Of a stretch of DNA of 25,606 nucleotides, positions 5,814 to 14,462 are shown piece after piece. Numbering within the stretch: the first letter of the stretch is position 1; every line of letters begins with the position of its first letter. The translations under genes and the position numbers were made by a program. The stretch lies in the IMG/VR virus record IMGVR_UViG_3300020442_000157, positions 1 to 25,606 of that record. One strand, given 5' to 3'. The notes below the pieces were generated by a model. It had not been told where the DNA came from. It ran no database searches and saw only the letters and a program-made list of their open reading frames with translations. The stretch comes from a virus.

Positions 5814-7776
5814 CGATATAAAATTACCAACAGATTATCAAAACTTTATTGCACTATCTAGATATGCTAGATGGCTAGAGCATGAGAGTAGAAGGGAAAC
5901 ATGGGCAGAGACAGTAGAAAGATATGTAAATTATATTGTTACTCATGTTTCTAAAAAACATAATTTAGATTTATCTCTTGAGTTGCAAGAGAAAATATAC
6001 AATAATATAATTAATTTAAATGTAATGCCAAGCATGAGAGCTTTAATGACAGCAGGTAAAGCACTAGACAAATGTAATGTAGCAGGATATAACTGTTCTT
6101 ACTTACCTGTAGATAGCCCTCGTGCATTTGACGAATGTATGTATATTCTTATGTGTGGTACAGGTGTGGGTTTCTCTGTAGAAAGAGAGAACATTGATAA
6201 ACTTCCTGTAGTTAATGAACACTTTGAAGATAGTACAACAGTAATTAAAGTTGCCGATTCAAGATCAGGTTGGGCAAGGGCAGTGAGAGAACTTATCGCT
6301 ATGTTATATGTAGGTCAAGTTCCTAAATTTGATGTTGAAGATGTCAGACCAGCAGGTGCAAGACTTAAAACATTTGGTGGTAGAGCTTCCGGTCCTGAAC
6401 CACTCGTAGACTTTTATCGGTTTTGTGTCGCAGTGTTTAAGGGTGCAGCAGGTAGAAGGTTATATCCTATAGAATGCCACGACATAATGTGTAAGATTGG
6501 TGAGGTAGTAGTCGTAGGTGGGGTTAGACGATCTGCTCTCATCAGTCTTTCAAATTTAGGTGATGACCAAATGAGGTATGCTAAATCAGGTCAATGGTGG
6601 GAGAATGAAGGACAACGAGCATTGGCTAATAACAGTATAGCATACAAAGGTAAGATCAGCATGGAAACATTTATGCGTGAATGGTTGGCACTTGTTGAAA
6701 GTAAATCAGGAGAGCGTGGTATATTCAACAGAGAGTCAGCTAAAAGACAAGCAAGTAAAAATGGTAGACGAGATGTTGATCATCAGTTTGGTTGTAACCC
6801 TTGTAGTGAAATCATACTTAGACCATATCAGTTCTGTAATCTATCTGAAGTTGTGGTAAGAGAAGACGATACAGAAGAAACTCTTCTTGAAAAAGTAGAG
6901 GTTGCTACAATACTTGGTACACTTCAAGCTACTCTGACTGACTTTAAATATCTACGAAAGATATGGAAAGACAATACAGAAGAAGAAAGATTACTTGGAG
7001 TATCATTGACAGGTATCATGGACAGCAAGTTATTAAATAGTTACAATACAATCTACTTGGAAGATGGTCAAATGGTTTTTGATGAAACATTTGTAGGTAA
7101 TATTTTAGAAAGGTTAAAGGAGAAAGCAATTGAAACAAACAAACAATATGCAAAGGCTTTGGGTATACCTCAATCAACTGCCATCACTTGTGTTAAACCA
7201 AGTGGTACTGTTTCTCAACTCGTGGATAGTGCAAGTGGCATACATACTAGATTTAGCGAGTATTACATTCGCACTGTACGTGGTGACAACAAAGACCCAT
7301 TAACAGAGTTTATGAAGTCAGAGGGTATACCAAACGAACCTGATGTAATGAAACCTGATAGCACTACAGTGTTTAGTTTTCCAATGAAAGCACCTAAAGG
7401 AGCAGAGACAGAGCTTAGTTCACTAAACCAATTAAAGACATGGGCTATCTTTCAAAAGTATTGGTGTGAACATAAACCATCTGTAACCATATCAGTCAAA
7501 GAAGAAGATTGGTTAAAGGTAGGTGCATGGGTATATGAAAACTTTGAAGATATATCAGGTATAAGTTTCCTACCACATAGTGATCATACATATGCACAAG
7601 CACCTTACCAAGCTATTGATAAGGAAAAGTATGACGATCTAGTAAAACAGATGCCTAAAGATATTGATTGGAATAGACTTGTTGAGTTTGAGAAAGGTGT
7701 TGACACCACAGCAGGTAGTAAAGAACTTGCATGTACAGCAGGTGTATGTGAAGTCGTAGACATAATAGCAACATAG
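5806..7776 (+). CDS. Adenosylcobalamin-dependent ribonucleoside-triphosphate reductase (class II, monomeric)
   Basis: This 656-residue class II enzyme makes deoxynucleotides from ribonucleoside triphosphates using coenzyme B12. Key residues match Lactobacillus leichmannii RTPR. NPCSE at 331-335 carries the thiyl-radical Cys333 (RTPR Cys408) and Glu335 (Glu410). Cys97 (NCSYLP) and Cys344 are the substrate-reducing pair (Cys119/Cys419), with the 11-residue Cys408-Cys419 spacing kept. The C-terminal CTAGVC (Cys643/Cys648) is the CX4C thioredoxin-reduced shuttle pair (Cys731/Cys736). Other visible motifs are MCGTGVGFSVER at 116-127 and KPSGTVSQL near residue 465. It is shorter than the 739-residue RTPR. 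It makes phage DNA synthesis dependent on cobalamin in the host. Start fixed by AGGAG at 5794-5798. Confidence 0.95.
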   Translation: MNNDIKLPTDYQNFIALSRYARWLEHESRRETWAETVERYVNYIVTHVSKKHNLDLSLELQEKIYNNIINLNVMPSMRALMTAGKALDKCNVAGYNCSYLPVDSPRAFDECMYILMCGTGVGFSVERENIDKLPVVNEHFEDSTTVIKVADSRSGWARAVRELIAMLYVGQVPKFDVEDVRPAGARLKTFGGRASGPEPLVDFYRFCVAVFKGAAGRRLYPIECHDIMCKIGEVVVVGGVRRSALISLSNLGDDQMRYAKSGQWWENEGQRALANNSIAYKGKISMETFMREWLALVESKSGERGIFNRESAKRQASKNGRRDVDHQFGCNPCSEIILRPYQFCNLSEVVVREDDTEETLLEKVEVATILGTLQATLTDFKYLRKIWKDNTEEERLLGVSLTGIMDSKLLNSYNTIYLEDGQMVFDETFVGNILERLKEKAIETNKQYAKALGIPQSTAITCVKPSGTVSQLVDSASGIHTRFSEYYIRTVRGDNKDPLTEFMKSEGIPNEPDVMKPDSTTVFSFPMKAPKGAETELSSLNQLKTWAIFQKYWCEHKPSVTISVKEEDWLKVGAWVYENFEDISGISFLPHSDHTYAQAPYQAIDKEKYDDLVKQMPKDIDWNRLVEFEKGVDTTAGSKELACTAGVCEVVDIIAT

Positions 7777-7789
7777 AAAGGAGAATATT

Positions 7790-7948
7790 ATGACGGAAGA
7801 AACAAAACCAATGACAGCTTTGGAAGTACAAGAGTTGATCATAGGCTCGTCTGAAAAGATGAAGTTGTTAAATATATTTAATAGTTTAATGCAAGAAAAT
7901 ACTGCACTTAAAAAACAGATAGAGGAGATGAAGAATGCTAAAACGTAG
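7790..7948 (+). CDS. Small hypothetical protein with C-terminal helix (52 residues)
   Basis: A 52-residue frame fills the gap after ribonucleotide reductase. A textbook ribosome-binding site, AAAGGAG at 7777-7783, sits 6 bases before its ATG. The C-terminal half (from about residue 24: MKLLNIFNSLMQENTALKKQ) looks like a short leucine-zipper-type coiled coil, which suggests a dimer. The stop lies 14 bases inside the next gene. I recognise no family; the strong translation signal and tight packing are the evidence that it is expressed. Confidence 0.75.
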   Translation: MTEETKPMTALEVQELIIGSSEKMKLLNIFNSLMQENTALKKQIEEMKNAKT

Positions 7949-8177
7949 ACATGGTTTAAAAAAGTATGATGCACCTCTGCGAATACAGTTTGATAAAGGC
8001 AGAAGTGCTTTCTTTAGAGGTACAGATTACAATGGTAAACTTTTAATGCCACCTTATAATTCTAACTCAATGCAGTATAGAGAGTGGTTACGTGGATTTA
8101 ACTCTGCATTTGCACAAAATATTAAGAAGGTTAAGAATTATGAATCTAGAAGAGGAAGCAAAACAGTTCATGCATAA
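7935..8177 (+). CDS. Small basic protein resembling ribosome modulation factor (RMF)
   Basis: This 80-residue basic protein starts at an ATG preceded by GAGGAG at 7922-7927. Residues 28-57 resemble the core of bacterial RMF: an RG pair (28-29), a Gly, MPPY at 38-41, then WLRGF at 51-55 and a following Ala. E. coli RMF has RGYQAG, MCPY, then WLGGW and a following Ala, with an 8-residue gap from Tyr to Trp where this protein has 9. RMF dimerises and silences 70S ribosomes. Short RMF-like proteins are widespread in Proteobacteria and their phages. The match is by eye over about 30 residues, so the family call is tentative. It overlaps both neighbours and is translated as part of the operon end. 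Confidence 0.75.
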   Translation: MLKRRHGLKKYDAPLRIQFDKGRSAFFRGTDYNGKLLMPPYNSNSMQYREWLRGFNSAFAQNIKKVKNYESRRGSKTVHA

Positions 8178-8502
8178 TAGGAACAGATGTTTATTAGTAG
8201 CTTCAGACTATCAACTGAAAGCAAAAGAGACAGCCATCTTTCCTAAAGACAAAGCTCTTGAGTATTTATGTTTGGGTTTAGTGGGTGAAGCAGGTGAGAT
8301 AGCTAATAAAGCTAAGAAGGTTATACGTGACAATAAGAAAGATCACGATCTTGGTGGTGAGATTGGGGATGTGTTATGGTACTGTGCTATGTTAGCTGAC
8401 CATTTAAAGTTAGATTTAGGTGCTATAATGCAATCTAATCTTGACAAGTTAAGTGATAGAAAGAAACGTGGTGTGTTAGGTGGTAGTGGAGATAAAAGAT
8501 AG
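8140..8502 (+). CDS. MazG-like nucleotide pyrophosphohydrolase
   Basis: I chose the ATG at 8140 (product MNLEEEAKQF..., 120 residues): AAGAAGG at 8124-8130 precedes it at normal spacing, and the in-frame ATG at 8092 only adds residues deep inside the previous gene. The MazG metal-binding signature is complete: EAGE at 50-53 and EIGD at 74-77 (ExxE...ExxD), followed by VLWYCAMLADHL. MazG enzymes release pyrophosphate from nucleoside triphosphates. Marine phage versions have been proposed to lower ppGpp, and a cyanophage enzyme was shown to prefer deoxynucleotides. With ribonucleotide reductase just upstream, a nucleotide-pool role is the likelier one. It is the last + strand gene, ending one base before the opposing gene's stop codon. 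Confidence 0.93.
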   Translation: MNLEEEAKQFMHNRNRCLLVASDYQLKAKETAIFPKDKALEYLCLGLVGEAGEIANKAKKVIRDNKKDHDLGGEIGDVLWYCAMLADHLKLDLGAIMQSNLDKLSDRKKRGVLGGSGDKR

Positions 8503-8520
8503 GTTAGCCCAGCTTACCTA
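8500..8520. terminator. Hairpin at the convergent junction, possible bidirectional terminator
   Basis: The 21 bases spanning both stop codons form a near-perfect inverted repeat: TAGGTTAGC pairs with GCTTACCTA around a CCA loop, 8 base pairs with a single T-T mismatch. It carries the + strand MazG TAG at one end and the - strand stop codon inside. Read on the - strand, the hairpin is followed by an ATCTTTTATC tract, a short U-run. On the + strand the following bases are T-rich but broken. This looks like a terminator for one or both transcripts, but stem strength is modest. Confidence 0.5.
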
Positions 8521-11500
8521 GATTTCTTCCTATTATAATTCCTACTCTGTACGCACCATCTTCTTCTATTGTTCTTCCTTTGTTGTGAATTTTATAGTAT
8601 TCATTCGCTAACTTACGTAAACCTCTAGGTAGATTAATCCATTTTCCTCTATCAAAAGGAGTGAAAGCACCAGTAGTGTCTTGCAGAGATTTAGAGTAGC
8701 CTATTCGTTTCGCTATAACTCTAAGTCTTTGCAATTCTAATTTAACTGCATTCTTTTTCTGTGCTTCTGACATCTCTGCATATCTTGGAGACTCAATTAA
8801 TTTTCCTATAAATGTCTCTACCAAAGGACCTAGTTCACGTTTTGTGTACAAGTCAGCTTTCTTATCTCCTAGTGATGGCAGTATCTCAAAGTATTTATAT
8901 CCCAATCTAACTAATTCTTTTTCTGCAGGGTTAGCTCTCTCTTGAAATCTTAAACCTAGTATTTGTCCAAACAAAGGAGACTGTGTTCTTACTGTGTCTT
9001 CTCTAGTTGGAGACTCAAACTCTGGAAGCTGTTGAGAGAGTATAGGAATATTCTTTTGTATCTTTGCTATGAAAGCATTGACTGCTCTTTCTTTTGTTCC
9101 TATTCCTTCTATTGCATTTGAATCCCTAACAATAGCTTCTTCCTCATCAAAAGCTGCAACAACATCTTTTACCACACGCAGTGGTGTAACAAATCCAGCT
9201 GTTACCTCTCCTAAATAACCACCTATTATTTCTCCAAGTCTCTCTGTTCCAATAGATTCTAATCCACCCTCTGTTCCTATCACTTCGTAAAACTTATCTA
9301 CAGTATATGATGCAGAACCTGCTCTAAACTGAGCACCTGTAAATCCATCTATAAAATCTTTACCTTTTAATTTATCAAGCTCACCATTGTTATACTTAAC
9401 AATCATGTCGGCAACAATCATATAAGGAGCTGCAGGAAAGAAAGGTCTAGTGTCAATCTTTCTACCATCTGATGTAGTTATATTATACCATTCTGTATCT
9501 TGGTTCTTTGATCGTATGTTTATAGCTGCCAGCAATGCGGCTGTTCCTACCATGCCTTTTGATATTCTATCTCTTACTTCTGCCCACTGTTTAGATGAAA
9601 CATCTTTACCTAATCCTGTCATTGCACCTCTAAATGCACCTTGAAACATACCATAAGCCGCATTAGCAGGATTATATTTTAACTGAAAAGACATGGCATT
9701 TGCCATAAATCTAGCGAATGGAAACTCGCCTGTACCAATAACCGGAACCATTGGAAATGCTTCTACAAACTTTACAAAGTGATGTGCAGGTCCGCTCCTT
9801 GGCATAAGAGCAAATGTATTTTTTAAAGCATACTCCATGCTTCCCTTTAACACAGATACAGGAACGCTTTTTCCTTGTTCATATATTGTACTTAAACTTT
9901 GCTTTCCATCAGATGCTCTTCGTAACTTACGATCTATATCAAATGCAAAGAACCCTCTTCTAAAAAATGCATCTTGAATTATATTTAAACTATTCATACC
10001 TCTTGAGAAAGCTGACAATGTTTCTTGTTTTTCTGAACCCACCTCTTGCAAAGCTCTAAATAATATATTATTAATTCTTGGATTGTTTTCTAAAAGAAAC
10101 TGTGAAAACTCACCACTTTTACTTTGTCTTGCTATTGCTTCAAGTAAACCAAAGCTATCTTTAGAAAATTCTCTAAGCCCTGCTTTGAAACCTTCCATGC
10201 TTCTTTGCCCTTTTAACAACGCTTGAGCAGATTTACCTGCATGGTATAGAGCAGAATCTAATGTGTTAGCAGCAGTTTCAAATGTTACAACAGCGACACC
10301 TGTTGCTACGTTTCTTGCTGTGGTAGCAATCTGTGTAACCATCAATGCTCTTCTTTCTCTATCAGCCCTCTTAAAAAACTGATAGAAACTACCCATGCCA
10401 CTAGTTACTTCTTCTTTATCTCCAAACATTTTCTCTATTCTTGATGAAAGTTTTGGGTCAATTTCTAATAAAGTCTTTTTCATTTTTCCTAAAGCACTTC
10501 TATACCCCATCACTTGTGCGGCTTCTCTGATTGTCATTCTTTCCATCTGTGCAAACTCATCTGTTGTTTCTAGGAAATCAAGAAAATCTTTTACTTTAAG
10601 ATTGTTTTTATTTAATGCTCTCTCTAATATATCTGTATCTATTTTTTCTATATTGTTTAGTATATCAAATACTACATCACTTACCTTTTGATCTTTTCTT
10701 TCTAATAAAGTTATAGGAGCTCCTGCATCTTTTTGCTCTTGGGTTATGTCTTCAACAATTTTTCCCATGCGTCTACTTAATTCAAGTTGTACTTTAGTAT
10801 CAACTACAGGTTCAGGAGACAAAGATGTTTGCCTATTTGGTGGCATCAATTGTTCATCTAGTTTTTCTTTTGCTAGTTTAGGGTCAAACTCACTCTTGGT
10901 TGTTTGTTTATTTGCGTCTATATATTTTCTTTCAGCATCAGTAAGAGGACCTTCTATTGGATCAAGTGTTTTAATTTCTTCCTCATCCATAGCTTCTTTA
11001 ATAGCTTTTTTATTTTTACCAAGACCCATAGCTTTGTTTGTTAAAGCTCCTGCACCAGCACCTAAAGCACCACCAATTCCTGCACCAATTATTGCACTAA
11101 AAGCAGTAGATGCTAAATCAATTTCATCATCAGGTTCTTTATCATTCATGTATGCTTTACGTTGTATATCTTGTTGTGCTAGATTAAAACCACTTGCACC
11201 TACTGCACCTGAGACTGAACCACCTATTATGCTTTTTGTCATAGCTGTCTTTGGTAGTATTCTTTTCATTCCAGCTTTAAATCCTAGCTTACCTAAGATA
11301 GCAGTTCCTAGTCTTCCTAAACCAAATCCAAGTAGCCAAGTTGGATCAGTAGCAACAGCACCTACATAGTCTCTTATAGCTCTTCCTGTTGTGTCTCCAC
11401 CCTCTCTACCAAAAGATGGTAAGCTATTATATTCTTCATACAAATCTCCAAACTTTCTTCTTTTTTCTTCGTCAGCACCTCTAAGATAATCTATTTGACC

Positions 11501-11806
11501 CATCATACCTACGGCATTAGTTTCAAAATACCTAGCATGAGAGATAAATCTTTTTACATAGTCTTCATTTGACTCATTGTTTTTTCTTTCGCCACTCTCT
11601 CCTAGCCTAGATACCATGTAATCATTTAAGTTAGACATTAGGTCTCTGTCATTAGCCCAATCTTGTATACTAAATGTGTCAGGATCGTCATCTTTATATT
11701 CAGATGGAGACACCTTTTCTCTATAAGAATCTAACACAGATGGTTTAGAAGAAAAGTATCCTACGTTTGGTTGTGCTAAATTTCTATATTTATCTAATAA
11801 TCCCAT
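8504..11806 (-). CDS. Large internal virion / DNA-ejection protein (T7 gp16-like position)
   Basis: This 1100-residue protein is the last gene of the - strand structural run, in the place of T7 gp16 (1318 residues). The N-terminal 130 residues are polar and helical. Three Gly/Ala-rich hydrophobic stretches follow: about 146-175 (containing DPTWLLGFGLG), 191-210, and 231-256, a glycine-zipper-like run of small residues. Long helical domains make up the rest. I see no lysozyme or transglycosylase motif of the kind found at the N-terminus of T7 gp16. The likely role is ejection into the host envelope, with the glycine-rich segments inserting in membrane. A tape-measure-like or other large virion protein is the alternative. 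The start overlaps the upstream stop by one base (TAATG). Confidence 0.65.
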   Translation of the reverse strand: MGLLDKYRNLAQPNVGYFSSKPSVLDSYREKVSPSEYKDDDPDTFSIQDWANDRDLMSNLNDYMVSRLGESGERKNNESNEDYVKRFISHARYFETNAVGMMGQIDYLRGADEEKRRKFGDLYEEYNSLPSFGREGGDTTGRAIRDYVGAVATDPTWLLGFGLGRLGTAILGKLGFKAGMKRILPKTAMTKSIIGGSVSGAVGASGFNLAQQDIQRKAYMNDKEPDDEIDLASTAFSAIIGAGIGGALGAGAGALTNKAMGLGKNKKAIKEAMDEEEIKTLDPIEGPLTDAERKYIDANKQTTKSEFDPKLAKEKLDEQLMPPNRQTSLSPEPVVDTKVQLELSRRMGKIVEDITQEQKDAGAPITLLERKDQKVSDVVFDILNNIEKIDTDILERALNKNNLKVKDFLDFLETTDEFAQMERMTIREAAQVMGYRSALGKMKKTLLEIDPKLSSRIEKMFGDKEEVTSGMGSFYQFFKRADRERRALMVTQIATTARNVATGVAVVTFETAANTLDSALYHAGKSAQALLKGQRSMEGFKAGLREFSKDSFGLLEAIARQSKSGEFSQFLLENNPRINNILFRALQEVGSEKQETLSAFSRGMNSLNIIQDAFFRRGFFAFDIDRKLRRASDGKQSLSTIYEQGKSVPVSVLKGSMEYALKNTFALMPRSGPAHHFVKFVEAFPMVPVIGTGEFPFARFMANAMSFQLKYNPANAAYGMFQGAFRGAMTGLGKDVSSKQWAEVRDRISKGMVGTAALLAAINIRSKNQDTEWYNITTSDGRKIDTRPFFPAAPYMIVADMIVKYNNGELDKLKGKDFIDGFTGAQFRAGSASYTVDKFYEVIGTEGGLESIGTERLGEIIGGYLGEVTAGFVTPLRVVKDVVAAFDEEEAIVRDSNAIEGIGTKERAVNAFIAKIQKNIPILSQQLPEFESPTREDTVRTQSPLFGQILGLRFQERANPAEKELVRLGYKYFEILPSLGDKKADLYTKRELGPLVETFIGKLIESPRYAEMSEAQKKNAVKLELQRLRVIAKRIGYSKSLQDTTGAFTPFDRGKWINLPRGLRKLANEYYKIHNKGRTIEEDGAYRVGIIIGRNLGKLG

Positions 11807-13980
11807 TATTTATTTTCTGTTTTTGGTTTAATAGTATTAAAGTAGTATGCTAGTGGATCACGAGCCGCTGCAAGAAAATTGCTTTTGTCTTTTTTGTATT
11901 CTTCATACATAAACTCTTCTCCCTCTTGAGAGTTCCACCATCTAAATGCTTCCACTGTTTTTGCTCTATCTGAAATTTCAGTTCCTTTATCTGTAAAGTA
12001 ACCATAGAGTCTAGCCATTGGTGATGCACCCAACATGTCTCCTTCACCTGTAGCCATCACAGTTCTAACTCTTTGAAATGCTTTTGAAAACTCTGCATTA
12101 TCTAGTAAAGAATTAATATCATTCATAAATTCACTCTTACCAGACTGAATAACTTTTGACATATCTTTTTGTATAGGCACTTTATTTGTTGCATCTTCTT
12201 GCTTCTTCGCTTGATCTTTTTGCAATAAATATTGATCATTTAACTCATTATAATATTTAGTTGCTGTGCCTACATCTATTTGATTGTCTAATGCAATAGC
12301 TTCTATAACGTCATCCATTGGTTCATTCGCTTGGATAGCCATCATAACTGCTGTCTTTTCTTGCTTTGTAAATTTTTGAATTAAATCTAATCTATGATCT
12401 AGGTATGCTTGTATATCTTTTCCTCTTGTACCATCACCTTGTTCAAAAGTCATAGTGTCAATCATAAATTTCATACCAATATCATTTTCAAAACCTTTCT
12501 TTAATTCTCCAGTTTCAAAGTCAACAGCATGTTTGTATATACTATATCTTGCTTCGTCATTAATTTGATTTTCTATTTGTTGATATTCTAAAGTTTCAGG
12601 ACCATATGCTTGTCCGTCTTGCAATATATAAAACCCCGGAAGTTTCTTTCCAAAATTTGGAGATGCTTGATCTCTGTCTATAGCACCTTCAACATATCCG
12701 TTTTGTCTTCGTAAATCTGTAGTAATAGCTACCATACGATTTTCTATATATCCAGTGCTTTCATATCCAACCACTTCATTGTTAGCTATTGCCCTGTTTC
12801 TTTGAACAGTCATATCTAATGTTAAAACAGATTGCATTTGTGCATTTACTTGATCTATCTGCTGTGATACTTTTAACGACTTTGGTTTTTTCTTTAACAC
12901 TTCTAACTGTGCATTTAAATCTATTAAAAGCTCTTGCACACTATCAGGTTTAAGCTGTTCTTTTTTTAATAAAACATTTAGGTCTGATATCTTTCTTGCA
13001 TTAGCTCTTCCATACTCTGTAAAATCTTCTAACTCATATTTAGCTTTTAAATTATTTGTTTGCAGTGCTATATTCCTAAGAGCTAAATTCTGCTCCTCTA
13101 AAGGCATCAAAGCTATTTCTTTTATGAGTTTATCTTTATACAGTGGGTGCATTTCTTGGTTGTCTTTAAACTCTTGATTCATTTTAAGCAATGTTGCTTC
13201 ATTAATCTGTGTGTTTATACTATGGTTTTGTAATGCAATTATAGTATCAGCAGGAACATAGTTTAAATTTACAGGTTGATATCCTGTATTTTTACCTAGC
13301 TCACCTAATATTTTTTCTCTATTTTTAATGCCTGCTACAGAAAGTTGCTGATTAAAACTACTTTTAAGATACTCTTCAGGTATACCAATTCCAATAGCTG
13401 ATAAAGTTCCCGCAGCTTCTGCTTGAAATGCCAAGTCAGGGTCTCTATCCAACGTAAATGGATTTCTTCTTTGTGCATACAACTTTGCTTGTGTTGAAAT
13501 ATCTTTTCCATATTGATCTGCTTTTGCAGGATCATAGTCTCCTACTTTTATAAACATACCTTGTAAAAATTTATTTCTAGCTTCATCTGTATATCCACCA
13601 TACTCCTCTTTTCTAGCACCTATTGTAAAACCAGTGGGTGTTGTTACTGTTGATGCTATGTTTTGTTTTTCTTCAAACGCTTTTCTGTGTAATGCCATAT
13701 CATTGTTAAGTGCTTTTATAAAACTTTCTGCACCATCTAAACCACCCATTAAAACAGCTTCAATTTGTTTTTTGTCTAAACCTTGTTGCTTCAATTTTTG
13801 TGCAGCTTCATTGTAGGCAAGTTCATCTTGTTCGTAATTAGAGTTCCACTCATCAAACTTAGTTACATATCTATCTACATATTTATCTGTTATTACCTGT
13901 GCTCTTTGTTCAAGGTCTCTTAATCTTTGTGACCCTCTTTGTGCTGCACCTTTTGCAAACTGCCCTAACATAAAACGCAT
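11806..13980 (-). CDS. Internal virion protein (T7 gp15-like position), mostly helical
   Basis: This 724-residue protein is close in length to T7 gp15 (747) and lies directly before the gp16-position gene. It is almost entirely helix-forming, rich in Gln, Lys and Glu, with no signal peptide or membrane segment. The N-terminal MLGQFAKGAAQRGSQRLRDL is basic and amphipathic. Coiled-coil-like stretches occur around residues 330-380. No enzymatic motif is visible. By length, composition and order it probably forms part of the tube through which DNA crosses the periplasm. It is coupled to both neighbours by one-base TAATG overlaps. The function is inferred from context, not from a motif. Confidence 0.6.
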   Translation of the reverse strand: MRFMLGQFAKGAAQRGSQRLRDLEQRAQVITDKYVDRYVTKFDEWNSNYEQDELAYNEAAQKLKQQGLDKKQIEAVLMGGLDGAESFIKALNNDMALHRKAFEEKQNIASTVTTPTGFTIGARKEEYGGYTDEARNKFLQGMFIKVGDYDPAKADQYGKDISTQAKLYAQRRNPFTLDRDPDLAFQAEAAGTLSAIGIGIPEEYLKSSFNQQLSVAGIKNREKILGELGKNTGYQPVNLNYVPADTIIALQNHSINTQINEATLLKMNQEFKDNQEMHPLYKDKLIKEIALMPLEEQNLALRNIALQTNNLKAKYELEDFTEYGRANARKISDLNVLLKKEQLKPDSVQELLIDLNAQLEVLKKKPKSLKVSQQIDQVNAQMQSVLTLDMTVQRNRAIANNEVVGYESTGYIENRMVAITTDLRRQNGYVEGAIDRDQASPNFGKKLPGFYILQDGQAYGPETLEYQQIENQINDEARYSIYKHAVDFETGELKKGFENDIGMKFMIDTMTFEQGDGTRGKDIQAYLDHRLDLIQKFTKQEKTAVMMAIQANEPMDDVIEAIALDNQIDVGTATKYYNELNDQYLLQKDQAKKQEDATNKVPIQKDMSKVIQSGKSEFMNDINSLLDNAEFSKAFQRVRTVMATGEGDMLGASPMARLYGYFTDKGTEISDRAKTVEAFRWWNSQEGEEFMYEEYKKDKSNFLAAARDPLAYYFNTIKPKTENK

Positions 13981-14462
13981 TACTTAGTCTCCTCTTTTTT
14001 TCTAGACATCAATCCTTTTTCTTCTTTTACAACCTCTGCTGTTTCTTTTATATTCTCTTCTTCCTGATCTAGTTTAGTTAATATAGCATTTATTGCAGCC
14101 TTGTTTGGTTTTTGTTTTTTAGGAACTTCTGAATCCATTGTGTACTTTATCTTTGCTGTTTCAGCCATGCCCTTCATAAACTCCATAAGTATTGGGTTCA
14201 ATAAAAATGCAAGGTCTACACTGTGAACACCTTCCATAACACCACCAGTAGTTATAGATTCAGCTATTGTACTCAAAGGAACACCCATCTTAATTACACT
14301 TAATAGTTTAGTAGATGATTCTTCTTGAACAATTCTTTCAAAGTAAAACTCCATACCATCTTCTATTGTATTTATTTGAGGTGGGTTAAGCCAAGGTCTA
14401 CTGTTTAATTCTGCTGTCATTCCTTGTCCCGGAATAGGTGCTGTAAATCTTTGTTGTTGCAT
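13980..14462 (-). CDS. Hypothetical virion-associated protein with PIPGQGMTAE...PWLNPP motif
   Basis: This 160-residue protein begins with a proline-rich segment (PIPGQGMTAELNSRPWLNPP, residues 9-28), then TIEDGMEFYFERI. From memory, similar N-terminal segments occur in conserved hypothetical proteins of marine myoviruses and podoviruses, but I cannot check this here. A central hydrophobic helical region (about residues 54-96) is followed by a Lys/Glu-rich tail. AAAAAGGAAG precedes the start. Its neighbours are internal virion candidates, so a structural or assembly role is likely; no specific function can be given. Confidence 0.75.
   Translation of the reverse strand: MQQQRFTAPIPGQGMTAELNSRPWLNPPQINTIEDGMEFYFERIVQEESSTKLLSVIKMGVPLSTIAESITTGGVMEGVHSVDLAFLLNPILMEFMKGMAETAKIKYTMDSEVPKKQKPNKAAINAILTKLDQEEENIKETAEVVKEEKGLMSRKKEETK

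Noticed and set aside
7639-7974. Reverse-strand hydrophobic frame near the end of ribonucleotide reductase
   Set aside because: Lies opposite three + strand genes with good start signals; composition is that of antisense.
8092-8139. Earlier start for MazG
   Set aside because: The added residues (MDLTLHLHKILRRLRI) are out-of-frame reading of the previous gene; the ATG at 8140 matches the usual MazG start and has its own AAGAAGG.
10746-11369. Forward-strand open frame of 207 codons opposite the 1100-residue virion protein
   Set aside because: Pro/Ala/Ser-rich antisense of a Gly/Ala-rich coding region; no ribosome-binding site and no neighbours on that strand.
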